NCBI GenBank assembly: GCA_947034895.1
Contig: OX344764.1
Coordinates: forward strand, 38,380,935-38,444,934
Source: Rhytidiadelphus loreus
Taxonomy: Eukaryota > Streptophyta > Bryopsida > Hypnales > Hylocomiaceae
DNA length: 64,000 bases
Reading direction: 5' to 3'
How positions within the stretch are numbered: the stretch's first letter is position 1; each line of letters opens with the position of its first letter. Made by a program: the position numbers and the translations under genes. Below, one piece after another: positions 11,271 to 23,483 of this stretch. A model generated the notes under the pieces. That model ran no database searches, had not been told where the DNA came from, and saw nothing but the letters and a program-made list of their open reading frames with translations.

Positions 11271-13698
11271 CAAGCAAGTGCAACTACATTCTAAATCCCT
11301 TCGTATTTCAAGATGCAAAACTCAGTAGTATAAAAAGAAGGCAACAAAGTTTAAATTGAGTGATGTAGAATGGTACTCTAAATGGGTTTGATAGTGTTTA
11401 AAGTACCAATACTTAAGAGACCTGGGAAAATTGTTTAAAAATCTCTTTTGAAATTGAAAGTACGTGTCAAATAAATTAATAAGCTGCAAAAGAAAATTAT
11501 GAAGAAAAGGCCAATTAGGCGCTCTCTGGGAATTTTGAAAACAAAACAAAACAAAACAATCAAATTCATAATCTTTTTGCTAAAATGTCATCGGGTCTAT
11601 TCCTAGGTGCATTTAAATATCTTCAAATCTACAATTGGATCAAGGAAACTTGAATTCACCTCGTAATAGGTCGGAGGTGTTTCAAGCCCACAAGTGGAAT
11701 CGAGCCTTCGTCTATGACTATTGACATAGTTGGTCATAGACCACAAGACTGCCTGAGTGCATTGATGCACTCGTTAGCATCAATAAGATATTAATGGAAT
11801 AAAAATTCTCACTAGTCCAAGCCTTAGCCCACAACAAGTGCTCACAACATAGAAAATGTCTATTGTCATGAAGGACGCAAGGGGTGCTTATGACAAAAAA
11901 AGTATGTATCTTTCAATTACTATAGATTTGGAAGGTCTAGTTCTTTAAAACCTTAAATTATGGTCAAATGACAACATAGATTTCGCTTTTGAACACTTCA
12001 AGGCAAAATTACAGAGTTTGTATAACTCTTCAAATCTACAAGTAAGTGACACATCATCAAAAAGATATAAGAAATCTGTTCTCTCAAACATTTTTCTATC
12101 TTCTACCCCATCTCTATTTTCTAATCCAATTTCTCGTCAACGTCAAGCAAGTGCAACTACATTCTAAATCCCTTCGTATTTCAAGATGAAAGACTCAATA
12201 ACTTGAAAAGAAGGCAACAAAGTTTGAATTGAGTGATGTAGAATGGTAATCTAAATGGGTGTGATAGTGTTTAAAGTACCAATATTTAAGAGACCTAGGA
12301 AATTAATTTAAAATCTCTTTTGAAATTGAAAGTACATGTCAAATAAATTCATAAGCTGGAAAAGAAAATCATGAAGAAAAGGCCAATTAGGTGTTCTTTG
12401 GAAATTTTTGAAAACAAAACAAAAGAAAACAATCAAATTCATAATTTCTTTGCTAAAAAGTCATCCGCTCTATTCCAAGGTGCATTTAAGTGTCTTCAAA
12501 TTCGCAAATTGGATCAAATAAATTAGAATTCAACTCGTAAAACGTCGGAGGTGTTTCAAGCCCACCAAGTGGAATCAAGCCTTCGTCTCCAACTATTGAC
12601 ATATTAAGTCATGGTCAACGAGACCGCCTATGCGCTTTGATGCACTTGTTAGTGTCAAAAATGTATTAATAGAATAAAAATTGTCATTGGTCCAAGCAAG
12701 TGCAAGTGCTCTCAACATGGACATAGTCTATAGTTGTCATGGACGCAAGGAGTGCTTGAGAAATATGTATCTTTAAATTACTACTGATTTGGAAGGTCTA
12801 GCCTTTTGGAACCTTAAATTATGGTCAAATGACAACATAGATTTCAATTTTTGTAGACTTTGAGGCAAAATTACAGAGTCTATATAACTCTTCAAATCTA
12901 CAAGTAAGTGACACATCATCAAAATAAAAAATAAAAAATAAATTTTTTAAAACATTTTTCTATCTTCTGCCCGCTATCTATTTTCTAATCCAATTGCTCT
13001 TCAACGTCAAGCAAGTGCAACTACATGCTAAATCCCTTCGTATTTCAAGATGCAAAACTCAGTAGCATAAAGAGAAGGCAACAAAGTTTAAATTGAGTGA
13101 TGTAGAATGGTACTCTAAATAGGTTTCATAGTGTTTAAAGTACCAATACCGAGACCAATACTTAAGAGACCTAGGATAATTGTTTTAAAATCTCTTTTGA
13201 AATTGAAAGTACGTGTCAAATAAATTCATAAGCTAGAAAAGAAAATCATGAAGAAAAGGCCAATTAGGCGCTCTTTGGGAATTTTGAAAAAACAAACAAA
13301 GAAAACAATCAAGTTCATAATCTTTTTGCTAAAATGTCATCCGGTCTATCACGAGGTGCATTTAAGTATCCTCAAATCTGCAATTGGATCAAGGAAACTT
13401 GAATTCACCTCGTAATAGGTCGGAGGTGTTTCAAGCAAGCCCACCAAGTGGAATTGAGCCTTCGTCTCCGACTATTGACATAGTTGGTCATGGACCACAA
13501 GACCGCATGTGTGCTTTAATGCACTCATTAGCATCAATAAGGTATTAATGGAATAAAAATTCTCACTGGCCCAAACCTTAGCCCACAACAAATGCTCTCA
13601 ACATAGAGATAGTCTATTGTTGTCATGGACGTAGTGAGTGATAGAGACATCAAAAATATGTATCTTTAAATTACTTAAGATTTGGAAGGTCTAGCCCT
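11271..13698 (+). repeat. Tandem array of R1 variant, about 0.87-kb units
   Basis: The anchor CAAGCAAGTGCAACTACAT occurs at 11271, 12143 and 13008, spacings of 872 and 865 bp. Units share CAAAGTTTAAATTGAGTGAT, AAAAGGCCAATTAGG, TCGGAGGTGTTTCAAG and GGAAGGTCTAG blocks. A fourth unit resumes at 15775 after an insertion, with its anchor at 15960. Compared with solitary R1 copies, units lack about 200 bp around the AACCTTCTTTTA block. Confidence 0.85.
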
Positions 13699-15774
13699 AA
13701 GGATCTTTGCTTGATCCTCAAGAGAACCTACCATTAAAAGAAAATCTAGTGCTTGAGATTTTTGATAACCAAAGTATTCAAATGAGGACTACGAGATTAA
13801 TTGTGATTTTGAAGCAATGGAAGTTATAGTCATTTGTCTATTTGGTCATCCTTGTTTCATTCCATCTTGTTGTCAAATGAAATCCAATTGTCAATGAAAC
13901 AATGAAGTAGCCTTAGGAGAAATTTTGAAAGTTTTTACTATTGGATCTAGAAATTAGTGTTGAACTAAAAGAAGAAGAAGAGAAGGAGAAATTGCTAAAA
14001 ATTTATTAAAAAATATGAATTTAAAAAATTTATGTATCATTCACCTATTGACTTATTGAAAACATGATGCTAAATGTGACAAGTTATCATGTCATACAAT
14101 AAATATGCTTGATTGACTTGACTTGAATAATAAAAATGGGCTCCAATTATGTCCAATTTGACTTTATGAAATGAGGTTAGTTGCTACTTCTTAATTGCCA
14201 AAGGGAGCCTAACAAATTTTGGTTGACCTTAATAGTCTAGTGTGTGAATTTCTACTAGTGTGGCTTGGTGTGGCTTGACTTTCAAGTAAGCTTGAGCAAG
14301 TTTTCAATGTTTGACATGTTGTAGTTGGTACTAAATTACAAATTTCTATATTTTCAACTCTCAAGTTTGGAATCTCTTCAAAGGCACTAGGCACATGACA
14401 TACATTTTGTGTAGGCTTGATAGCTCTTCATTCCATAAGCAATTGAAGAATTTCATAATGAATGTTCATAATAAAGATAATGATGATTACTTCCAAACTC
14501 TATTTATATTTGTTTTTATATTCCACACCTTAGATTCTAGATTGGAGTTTGAAAGTACATAGTCAAGCTATCAAATTACATAGTTGTACTTGAATTGAAG
14601 TATGGGGACATTTTTTTTTTCTAAGACTAATGGGAAAATATAACAATAGGACAAATATCTTTTTATATCCAAATTCCACTCCTAGTATATCCTATTCTAA
14701 CATCAATTGACATTGACAATGAATGATTATCAATTGACATTGAGTATGAACTATTATCATTTGACATTGACAATGAATGATTATCATTTGACATTGAGTA
14801 TGAACTATTATCATTTGACATTGACAATGAATGATTATCAATTGACATTGAGTATGAACTATGTCATTTCACATTGACTATATTTTGTCATCAATTGACA
14901 ATTTGACATTGACTATCCTATCATCAATAGACATAAACTATGAACTATCATAAATTGACAATTTGACATTGACTGTCCTATGATCAATAGACATACTGTA
15001 AACTATGAGCTATCATCAATTGACATAGACTATTCTATCATCCACTAATACAAATGCACGTTGAAAAAACCATACTCTGAAATGAGATTTGTCCTATAGC
15101 TAAAACTAACACAAGAATTTAATACAATTTAACACAAAACCATTTCAAACCATGGTCTTTCCAATGTTCATTTGTACTAGTAACCAATGAACATTGTCTA
15201 TCATTTTCTTCAAAAATTCCATAGATGAAAATTTTGGATTTCTCATGTATTATCCAATTCTTTCAGGCATGATCTTCTTGGTTTGAAGAAGAGGAAGGAA
15301 CGTCATTAACAATGCCTTGCAAAACAAAGTGCAAATCATTGAATGGTAGTTCCACATTTGAACTAATTTAGGTTCAAGTTCAAACATCCATGTCTCAATC
15401 ATTTTTCAACCCCCATCTACATTCAAATAACACAAATTATATGCACAATACATATAACTTTATGCAATCAATCACACACATGTGAATAGATTAGTGCATT
15501 ACCTTAGACTACAAGGAGTATATGTGCATGTTGTTGGTTGTGACAATAGAAGAAAATAAAATTTCAAGGTGGTAATCCTTGATGGCAATGAATATGGGCT
15601 CAAGAAGGGCATGCACGGAGCTTACAGTCAATGGGTAATTGTTGTGGCAACAATTAAATGCTACATCTATGTCCAAGAAGGATGCCAAACCTAAATAACA
15701 ATGGCAATGCAATGACGCCGTCAATGCCGAGGAACCATGAGTGTCATCCACACAAGTATAGCTAACCCTCACTT
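13699..15774. mobile_element. About 2.1-kb insertion in the R1 tandem array, unclassified
   Basis: The R1 unit is intact up to CTAGCCCT (13698) and resumes at GGTCAAATGAC (15775); about 17 bp of target are missing. The intervening 2.1 kb has no counterpart elsewhere in the window. No long terminal inverted repeat, target duplication or transposase is visible. It carries the minisatellite at 14699-15045. A non-autonomous element is likely, class unknown. Confidence 0.5.
14699..15045 (+). repeat. Minisatellite, alternating 27-28-bp half-units
   Basis: Two half-units alternate: (T)CAATTGACATTGACAATG followed by AATGATTAT, and CATTTGACATTGAGTATG followed by AACTATTAT. They run about five times near-perfectly to 14850 and then decay into looser copies to about 15045. 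On the minus strand the array reads as a serine/asparagine-rich peptide repeat, which I take as incidental. Confidence 0.85.
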
Positions 15775-16740
15775 GGTCAAATGACAATATAGATTTCACT
15801 TTTGAAGACTTTGAGGCAAAATTACAGAGTTTATATAACTCTTCAAATCTATAAGTAAGTGACACATCATCAAAAAAATAAAAATAAAAAATCTATCTTT
15901 TAAAACATTTTCCTATCTTCTACCCCATCTCTATATTCTAACCAATTGCTCTTCAACGACAAGCAAGTGCAATTACATTCTAAGTCCCTTCCAATTTCAC
16001 GACGCAAGACTCAATAGCATGAAAAAAAGGCAACAAAGTTTAAATTGAGTAATGTAGAATGGTACTCTAAATGGGTGCAAGAGTGTTTCAATATGGAAGA
16101 AACCTAGGATAATTGTTTCAAAATCTCATTTCAAATTGAAAGTATGTGTCAAATAAATTAATAAGCTACAAAAGAAAATTATGAAGAAAAGGCCAATTAG
16201 GTGCTCTTTGGGAATTTTGAAAACAAAACAAAAGAAAACAATCAAATTCATAATCTCTTTGCTTAAAAGTCATCCAGTCTATTCCAAGGTGCATTTAAGT
16301 ATCTTCAAATTTGCAATTGGATCAAGGAAGCTTGAATTCACCTCGTAATAGGTCAGAGGTGTTTCAAGTGCACCAAGTGGAATTGAGCCTTCGTCTCCAA
16401 CTATTGACATAGTTGATCATGAACCACGAGACCGCTTGTGCGCTTTGATGCACTCGTTAGAATCAATAAGGTATTAATGGAATAAAAATTGTCACTGGCC
16501 CAAGCCTTAGCCCATAGCAAGTGCTTTCAACATAGACATAGTCTATAGTTGTCATGGACGCAAGGAGTGCTTGAGACATCAAAAATATGTATCTTTAAAT
16601 TACTACTGATTTGGAAGGTCTAGCCCTTTGGAACCTTAAATTATGGTCAAATGACAACATAGATTTCACTTTTGAAGACTTTGCTCAAGGCAAAATTACA
16701 GAGTTTATATAACTCTTCAAATCTACAAGTAAACGCCAAC
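15775..16740 (+). repeat. Fourth unit of the R1 tandem array, right part
   Basis: Continues the unit broken at 13698 and runs through a further full unit (anchor near 15960) to about 16740, where it grades into a short unrelated stretch to 17050 that holds no supported gene. Confidence 0.75.
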
Positions 16741-17164
16741 ATCGAGGTATTTTTAGGCAATTAGTTATCCAATTGCTTTTGAATGAAAATGAGTAGGTTC
16801 GTGCCTTTAGAAGAAGAAAAGAAAAATTATTGTGTTAAAAGAATGCTAGACTATAACAATGTCCATCCACACTATTGTCACAATGTTTGCAGATCCCATT
16901 TTATCCATCATGCAATGCCAACACATACAAAAATTGCATACTCAAAATTGGTCTCCCTCAATTTAAATCCCTAGAATGAAGGAGCCCCAAAACTTATGTG
17001 TTTGATGTTGTTATTTTTTAGAGCACTTTGATAGTATGGAAAAATGTATTTGGTCATCCAGAGCTCATCACTATGATTTCAATTTCATGGATTTCTGAAT
17101 CCCTAATTCATCACTTGACAACGGCATGAAGTTTGAGAGATTCGGAGTGCCATGATAAGGACGT

Positions 17165-18373
17165 GTGCTTTGATGCACTTGTCAAGAGTTAAAAAGGTAT
17201 TTCTTGAATAGAAACTATTGCAAGCCCACAGCTAGCGACGTAGAACAAATCTATGGCCTATGCATCAAGATTAGAAAGGTATTTATAGAATAGATACTAT
17301 TCAAAGCCCACAACTAGCAGTGTAGAACAAGCCTTGTAGCATGTGAGAGATGCAAGGGGTACTTGTGACATAAAAAATTACTAAAAATTAGGAAGGTTTA
17401 GCCCTTTGGAACCTTAAATTATGGTAAAATGACAACTTAGAATTTACTTTTGAATACTTTGATCTAATATTAAAGATTTAATATAACTCTTCAAATCTCT
17501 AAGGAAGTGCCACATCATAAAAAAACTTAGGAATGTATTTTTTGAAACATTTTCCTATCTTCTATCCTCTTTCTATTTTCTATTCCACTTGCTCTTCAAC
17601 ATCTAGCAAGTGAAAGGGTAAAATACCCTTCTTTTAAACTTCTTCTAGTTTAAGGTGAAAGATATCTCCAAAGTGAAGTTATATTGAAGAGTTTGTAAGA
17701 AACTATTTGAAGTTTACAACAAATGACTCAATTTTTAGGTTTAGATTTCATTAAAAAAATATTGATTAGATTCAAACAAAGTAAATGTTATTGTATAGAA
17801 TTGTATGTGTTATTGATTAGATTCAAACATATCTAGGAATTCTTTATGTATTTTTAGGTGTTTGTTAACCTATAACTAATAAATATTTATGAGAGATACT
17901 TGTAGATTATTTAAAGGACATTGGCTACATAAACTACATCCTACTTTCCTTTCTATTTTCAAAATGGAAGACTCAAAAGCATGAAAAAAAGGCAATGAAG
18001 CTTAAATTGAGTGATGTACAATGATACTCTCAATATGTGTGATAGTGTTTAAAGTACCAATGTAGATGAGACCTTTGAAATATATTTTAAAATGTATTTT
18101 ATAATTCACTGTACGTGTCAAATTTATTATAAGACAACCAAATTCATAATTTTTTTGCTAAAAGATCATCGGGCCTATTTCAAGGTGCATTTTAGTATCC
18201 TCAAATCCACAATTGGATCAAGGAAACTTGAATTCACCTTGTAATAGGCCGAAGTTGTTTCAAGTGCATAGGGTGGGATCGAACCTTCGTCCCCAACTAT
18301 TGACATAGTTAATCACAAACAAGGACACTACCTATATGCTTCGATGCACTTGTCAAGATCAAAAAGTATTTAT
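17165..18373 (+). repeat. Dispersed repeat R1, copy split by a CACTA-like element
   Basis: Matches the copies at 28-30 and 47-49 kb. A 120-bp piece (about 17180-17320) is locally duplicated. The unit stops at GTATTTAT (18373) and resumes at 19656 with ATAAAAATTGTCACTAGCCC, as in uninterrupted copies. Confidence 0.75.
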
Positions 18374-19655
18374 CACTACAACAAAAGCAGTGTTTTATGA
18401 CTGCAAAAATATGACTGAGGATGACTAGCGACTAGTTGCAGTCATATTCTTGAAGGCCAAGACCTTGGAGAGAAATATGACTACAAAATATGACTGCCAG
18501 TCATTTTTGGACCTTGTACTTCACGAGCGTATACTATACAGCCATTGAAAATACCAAAGAATTTCATAAAGAATGTAGGGAACATGAAGTCTTTAATTAA
18601 ATTGTTAAATCATCTTTATGTATGATTTCAATGTATCATGTCCATTTAAAATGCATATAAAATGTGAATGTAATTTATAATTGAAGCTATTTTGGACCTC
18701 AATCATTCCAATCACAAACCACGCACAATCACAAACCGCGCACATAGATTTTAAAAATGTGATTCTCAATCATCTGGAATATCACTTGCTTGAGTTACAT
18801 TTCATAATATATATTGACCAAAATATAACTAGCTCTAGTCATACAATGCTCATAGTTATGCACTTCAAAATATGACTTTACGCTTATTAAAATATGACTG
18901 CAATTTATCACATCAACCAAAAATATGATTCACAAGAGTCATATTTCACATCAATAAAATATGATTCACGTGAGTCATATTCTAATAATTCTACATCGTT
19001 CAAAAATATGACTCATAAAAATCATTTCCCACATTAGTAAAAAATATGACTCGTAAGAGTCATATTTCATATCAACAAAAAAATATGACTCATAAGAGTC
19101 ATATTCCACATCATTCAAAAATATGACTCATAAGAGTTGTTCCTACATTCGTAGAAAATATGACTGCACAAAGTTGTATCCCACATCAACTAAAATATGA
19201 ATCACCGTAGTCATATTCTACATCAACCAAAATATGACTCACCATAGTTATATTCCACGTCAACCAAAATATGACTCACCGCAATCATACTCCACGTCAT
19301 CCAAAATATGATTCACTATAGTCATATTCCACATCAGTCAAAAATATGACTACAAAGAGTCATATGCCACATAGGATTTTTTTTCCCTTGCCCGGGTAGC
19401 TCAAGAAAAGTCAAGCCTCCAAGGCTAGTCAACATATACGCCATGTTGGCAAAACATGGCTAATTATGGCTAATTATACCCCCAAACCCATATGATTGCC
19501 AATATGACTGATGTCCAAAGCGACTCGTCGGTAATGACTGGACTTAGTCATATTCCGAGTCATCTATAGTGTTTTCTATATGAGTCATATTTTTTGACTT
19601 TACGACTGACTGCAATCATATTTTGCAGTCATAAAACATTGTTTTTGTTGTACTG
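18374..19655. mobile_element. CACTA-like non-autonomous DNA transposon, 1282 bp
   Basis: The left end starts CACTACAACAAAAGCAGTG; the right end, read inverted, starts CAGTACAACAAAAACAATG. The inverted ends continue as TTTTATGACTGCAAAA, about 38 bp in all. CACTA with following ACAA(C/G)AAAA is the hallmark of the CACTA/EnSpm superfamily. A 3-bp target duplication (TAT) is possible but ambiguous. No transposase is encoded; the interior is mostly a hairpin-unit array. The neighbouring R1 copy provides the empty-site structure. Confidence 0.8.
18885..19375. repeat. Array of about 13 palindromic 40-bp units inside the CACTA-like element
   Basis: Each unit is close to AAATATGACTC-nnnn-GAGTCATATT followed by CCACATCAACC. 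The two arms are inverted copies, so each unit can fold by itself. The same ATATGACT word occurs in the terminal inverted repeats, so this looks like an expanded subterminal repeat field. Confidence 0.85.
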
Positions 19656-20718
19656 TTATAAAAATTGTCACTAGCCCAAGCCTAAGCCCGTGGTCAGTGC
19701 TCACAACAAGCCCAAAGCTATGAAGGATGTGAAGGGTGTTTGTGACATAAGAAAATACGTATCTTTAAGTTACTAAAAACTTGGAAGGCCTAGCCCAATA
19801 GAACCTGAAATGATGAAATGACAACTTCAAATTGATTTTTTAACACTTTGAGCCAAAATTAATCTATTTCTACCTTAAATGAGTTTGTTTGTATTGTTCT
19901 ATTTGTTATGGTGGGATCATTGGACCGAGGGGTCATTGGTCATATTCTTGGTAGTGTTGGAAAGTTCTTTGTCACAAAAAGTGCACATGCTTTGTTTCAT
20001 GGTGTTTTGAGTCACAATAAAAAGATATTAAATTTCAAAGTTTCAATGAACTAATTTTTTTTAGATTCACTTTTATTCTGATTGTGGCCGGGCATAGGGC
20101 ACACTAGTCCATCCATTAAGTTTGTTTGTTTGTTTTTATCATACTGAAATCTCTAGAACTATGTGTCCCCCAACCGCGTTCTTAATACCATAAAGAAAAC
20201 CTTAGTGAAGAGGGGTGCATGGGTATTGTATTGTGGCGTTCCAATTCAAGTTATTGAATTTCAATGTTTTTAGTAATTAGAAAATTATTTTGACTTTTAT
20301 TTTGATTGTGGCAACAACATAAGGTACACTATATATCTTAAATACACTATATATCTTAAATGAGGTGGTTTGTTAGTTTTGTTTGTTATAGTGAGATATT
20401 TTAGATGCAGGGGTCCTCTAGTCACATTCTTAGTAGTTGAAGAGCTCTTTGCAAGGAAGGGTGCACAAGCTTTGTTTCGTGGTGTTGAAACCTACGGACA
20501 GGTGTGAAAGATATCAAATTTCAAAGTTTTTATGTGTCAAAAAATTAGAAGAATTTACTATTACTTTTATCATGGTCATGGCAATACCACATGGCATACT
20601 AGTCCATACATGAAGTTAGGTTTTTTCTTTGTTTTCTTTTGTTTGTTATAGTGAGATCTCTAGAATTGTACGTCCTCTGGTTACGTTTTTGGAACCATTG
20701 AAAAGCACTCTACATGGA
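19656..20718 (+). repeat. R1 remainder and 245-bp tandem array, cut by the Ty3 element
   Basis: 19656-19860 completes the R1 copy. From 19870 the 245-bp units start (near 19885, 20127, 20372 and 20640). The last unit breaks at ATGGA (20714-20718) and resumes at 27936 with the same ATGGA, then GTACATAGGCTTTGTTTCG as in the intact unit near 10130. Confidence 0.75.
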
Positions 20719-21080
20719 TGTTACGACCAAGTAGTAACATTTGGACTTTATGGATGGTTTGATGATGGTTACTTGGAAGGAGTGGTTATGACTCATTCTA
20801 CTATAAAGCCTAGTGGGGGAGGTGTTGTCCCCTACGCCACATTCTATTAATTTAGAGAACTGCTTTCGATATTGATTCTTGTTGTGATTCTCAAGTGGGA
20901 CGAGGTTGCTTGCAGATTGAATTGTGAGTGTTATGGTAACCATTACTTGATGATAGTAGTTGCAGGGAAAAGTTGTTGACAATGGGAAGAGGGAGCTGGA
21001 CAAATCATGAAGGCTGAGATATATCGAATTAGAAAAGGAGCATCAACAAGAGTCCAACTTTTTAGGAGCAAATCTTGACA
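20719..21080 (+). repeat. 5' LTR of the Ty3 element
   Basis: Starts TGTTACGACCAAGTAGTAAC and ends ATCTTGACA. By eye it is about 90% identical to the 3' LTR, many differences being transitions, which suggests an old insertion. Confidence 0.92.
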
Positions 21081-21809
21081 TAATGTGGCATCGCTAATTG
21101 TCCACGCTCATTAAACGAGGTTTATTGTTGTGACTAACTATGCGCTCATGCTCGCATAGAAAAGTGGTTCACTTCATAACTATTGTATTGTCCCCAAATG
21201 CAGGGCGATTGAGTGTGACTCTGATTGCACCCAAATTGAATGTTCCTTTGAATTGATGGGCTGGGAGGATGTTGAGATATTGTATATAATTCAAGGATTT
21301 TTGTTTAATTGACTGGAAGTATATTCTTATGCGCAATTTGGAGTTAATTGTTTGGTTGGCTGAGAGGGTATCAGTATGCTTGACTAAGCAATGTTTGGAG
21401 TCTCAATCAGTTACTTTCAAAAGAATATATCTTCTTCTCAGATGACGAGAAGCTAGGCTAATTTGATGAGAGGATGGGCTGATTTGCTTGGTAATTGGAT
21501 GTGGGTAACCGGGTGTACGATAGCTGCTGCTGTTTGTAGCAATCATCGACCTATTGTACTATGAGAGTCATATGGTGGTGAATTTTAATTCATAAATTAT
21601 GGCAGTAAGTGGGGAGCCAATTTTAGGGCTGGCAGCATATTACGGTGATTGGGAGATGGAATAGGAACACGAAAGATCCGTGGTGATGCGGGACCACCAG
21701 TGCTAGAGGGTATGGGACCTGAATTGGCCGCATTTATCCAGCAACAAATTCAATCAATGCTGCAAGCCAAGCTCCTATACATTGTACAACAAATTTCCGA
21801 ATAGCCGCG

Positions 21810-22729
21810 GTGCTTCTACAACCAATCTCTTCTTCTTCGGTTATGCGAACAAGTGGTCAAGGTCCAATGAGGGCAAAAAAATACCATGATGAGGATTTTG
21901 GTGGTAGAGAGTCGAGAGTAGCAAAGCCCAAGAAATTTTCAGGAAAAAAAGGTGGGGAAGTGTACAAGTGGTTTGCTCAGCTTTGTCTTATATTTCGAGG
22001 GAGTTCACATGCTTACCATTGTGAAGAAGATAAAATAGCTTTTGTACTTTTCTACATGGCTAGAGCAGCACAAAATTGGGCGATGCCAATTTTGCAAGCC
22101 TTGGATGAGGGGCGGCCGCATGAATTGCTGAGCAATTATGATGTGTTTTGAGAGGAGATAATAGCGGTTTACGGTGACATGGATCGATGTAGTTATGTTG
22201 AAGATCGCCTTGGGAAAATTAAACAAATGGGATCAGTGGCCATATACATCTCTTCGTTCAATGAGAGTGCAGTTCAAGTTGATTGGACTTGGTAGCACGC
22301 TTTTGAGGAGGGCTCAAAGATGAAGTTCTTGATTCTATAGCCACAGTAGAGGCTCAACCTCTTAGCCTCCAAGAATGGATGGCGATGGCTTTGTGTATTG
22401 ATGAGCGGTTGTGTCTACAATGCCAAAATCGACATCCCTCCAATTTGCCTTCTAATAACCAAGAGCATGGTGGATGATTCCAAGCAAATTCCGGAGCAAC
22501 ATGACCTACCCCTATGGAACTTAATGAAGTTCATGTATCAACAATGTTGGCAAAGACATCCAATGAACGTCTCGAGTATCAACGGCAAGGAAGGTGCTGG
22601 GGTTGTGGTTTGCTTGGATACATTCGAACAAAGTGCCCTACCAACCCTTCCAAGCCCTTATCATTGGCAATCTTAGGAGAAGAGGAAACTGGAGTTAGTG
22701 GATCAAGAAAAGACAAAGCCTGGGAATGA
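21810..22729 (+). pseudogene. gag: Ty3 gag remnant (capsid and zinc knuckle)
   Basis: Capsid-like sequence FSGKKGGEVYKWFAQL and FVLFYMARAAQNWA matches the retrotransposon gag domain. It is broken by a stop at 22149-22151 and by later stops and shifts. A zinc-knuckle remnant CWGCGLLGYIRTKC (about 22588-22630) keeps three cysteines, but the histidine position reads tyrosine. Non-functional. Confidence 0.8.
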
Positions 22730-22798
22730 AAGCATTGATTCGGTACCCAAGGCCCAAACGTACTTCAGACCGCGTCCATTACGACTCCACGTTGGGAA

Positions 22799-23188
22799 AT
22801 GGTTAAAGATTATGAGGAACTTTTGGAGTCCAATACCAAAGTTGTGGCACCATTGTGCCTACGCGCTACCATTGATCTAGAGGCGCACTTGACACTAGAT
22901 GCTCAAATTAATTCTATAAGAGCTACTACTTTGGTGGATTCAAGGGCTATAGGGGTATTTATGCACCCCCACTTTTCCCAACAATGTAAAGCTAAGATTA
23001 GGCCCAAGGATATCCGACAAGAGGTTCATGTAATCGATGGCAGGATCATTAATTCAGGACTCATCACTCACGAAGCTACGTTTGAATTAGAAGTGGGAGA
23101 TCACCATGAGTTATTAGTAGCTGATATCACTAATACAGAAAGGTATCCTGGCTTGTATTTTGGGAACACCATGGCTAGTGCGCCATGA
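22799..23188 (+). pseudogene. Ty3 aspartic protease remnant
   Basis: A retroelement protease region: ATTLVDSRAIGVFM aligns with the family's ALVDSGATxxF active site, but the glycine after DS is arginine. Followed by VHVIDGRIINSGLI-type flap-region sequence. Ends at a stop (23186-23188); the linker to the polymerase is out of frame or decayed. Confidence 0.75.
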
Positions 23189-23483
23189 TCCAACTATTTG
23201 GTAGGCGAAGAGAGAAGTAGTTTTTGACTCACAGTTTTGTTAGCGAGCTTGTGTGTCGCAGCAAGAGGAGATTCAAGAGGGAATTGCGAATTGCAGTCCT
23301 CAAGTTCGGGGAGAATTGCAAAAAGAATAGAGACTTGCTAGAAAGTCGACAATAAAAGTTGACTGTCATTCTGCTTAGAAGGGCCAAAGGGGGGTTAATC
23401 ACTCTAAGAAGATCGGCCAACAAGCACGGGTCTAGGTGGGCCCCGTTTGATTTAATGTTGTAGTACGAAAGCTACATCAACCT

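Noticed and set aside
14663..14848. Serine/asparagine repeat peptide on the minus strand
   Set aside because: It is the translation of the minisatellite, with no start or stop context beyond it.
18885..19375. CRISPR-like array
   Set aside because: Regular 40-bp spacing, but the units and spacers are both repetitive and palindromic, lie between CACTA ends, and the genome is eukaryotic.
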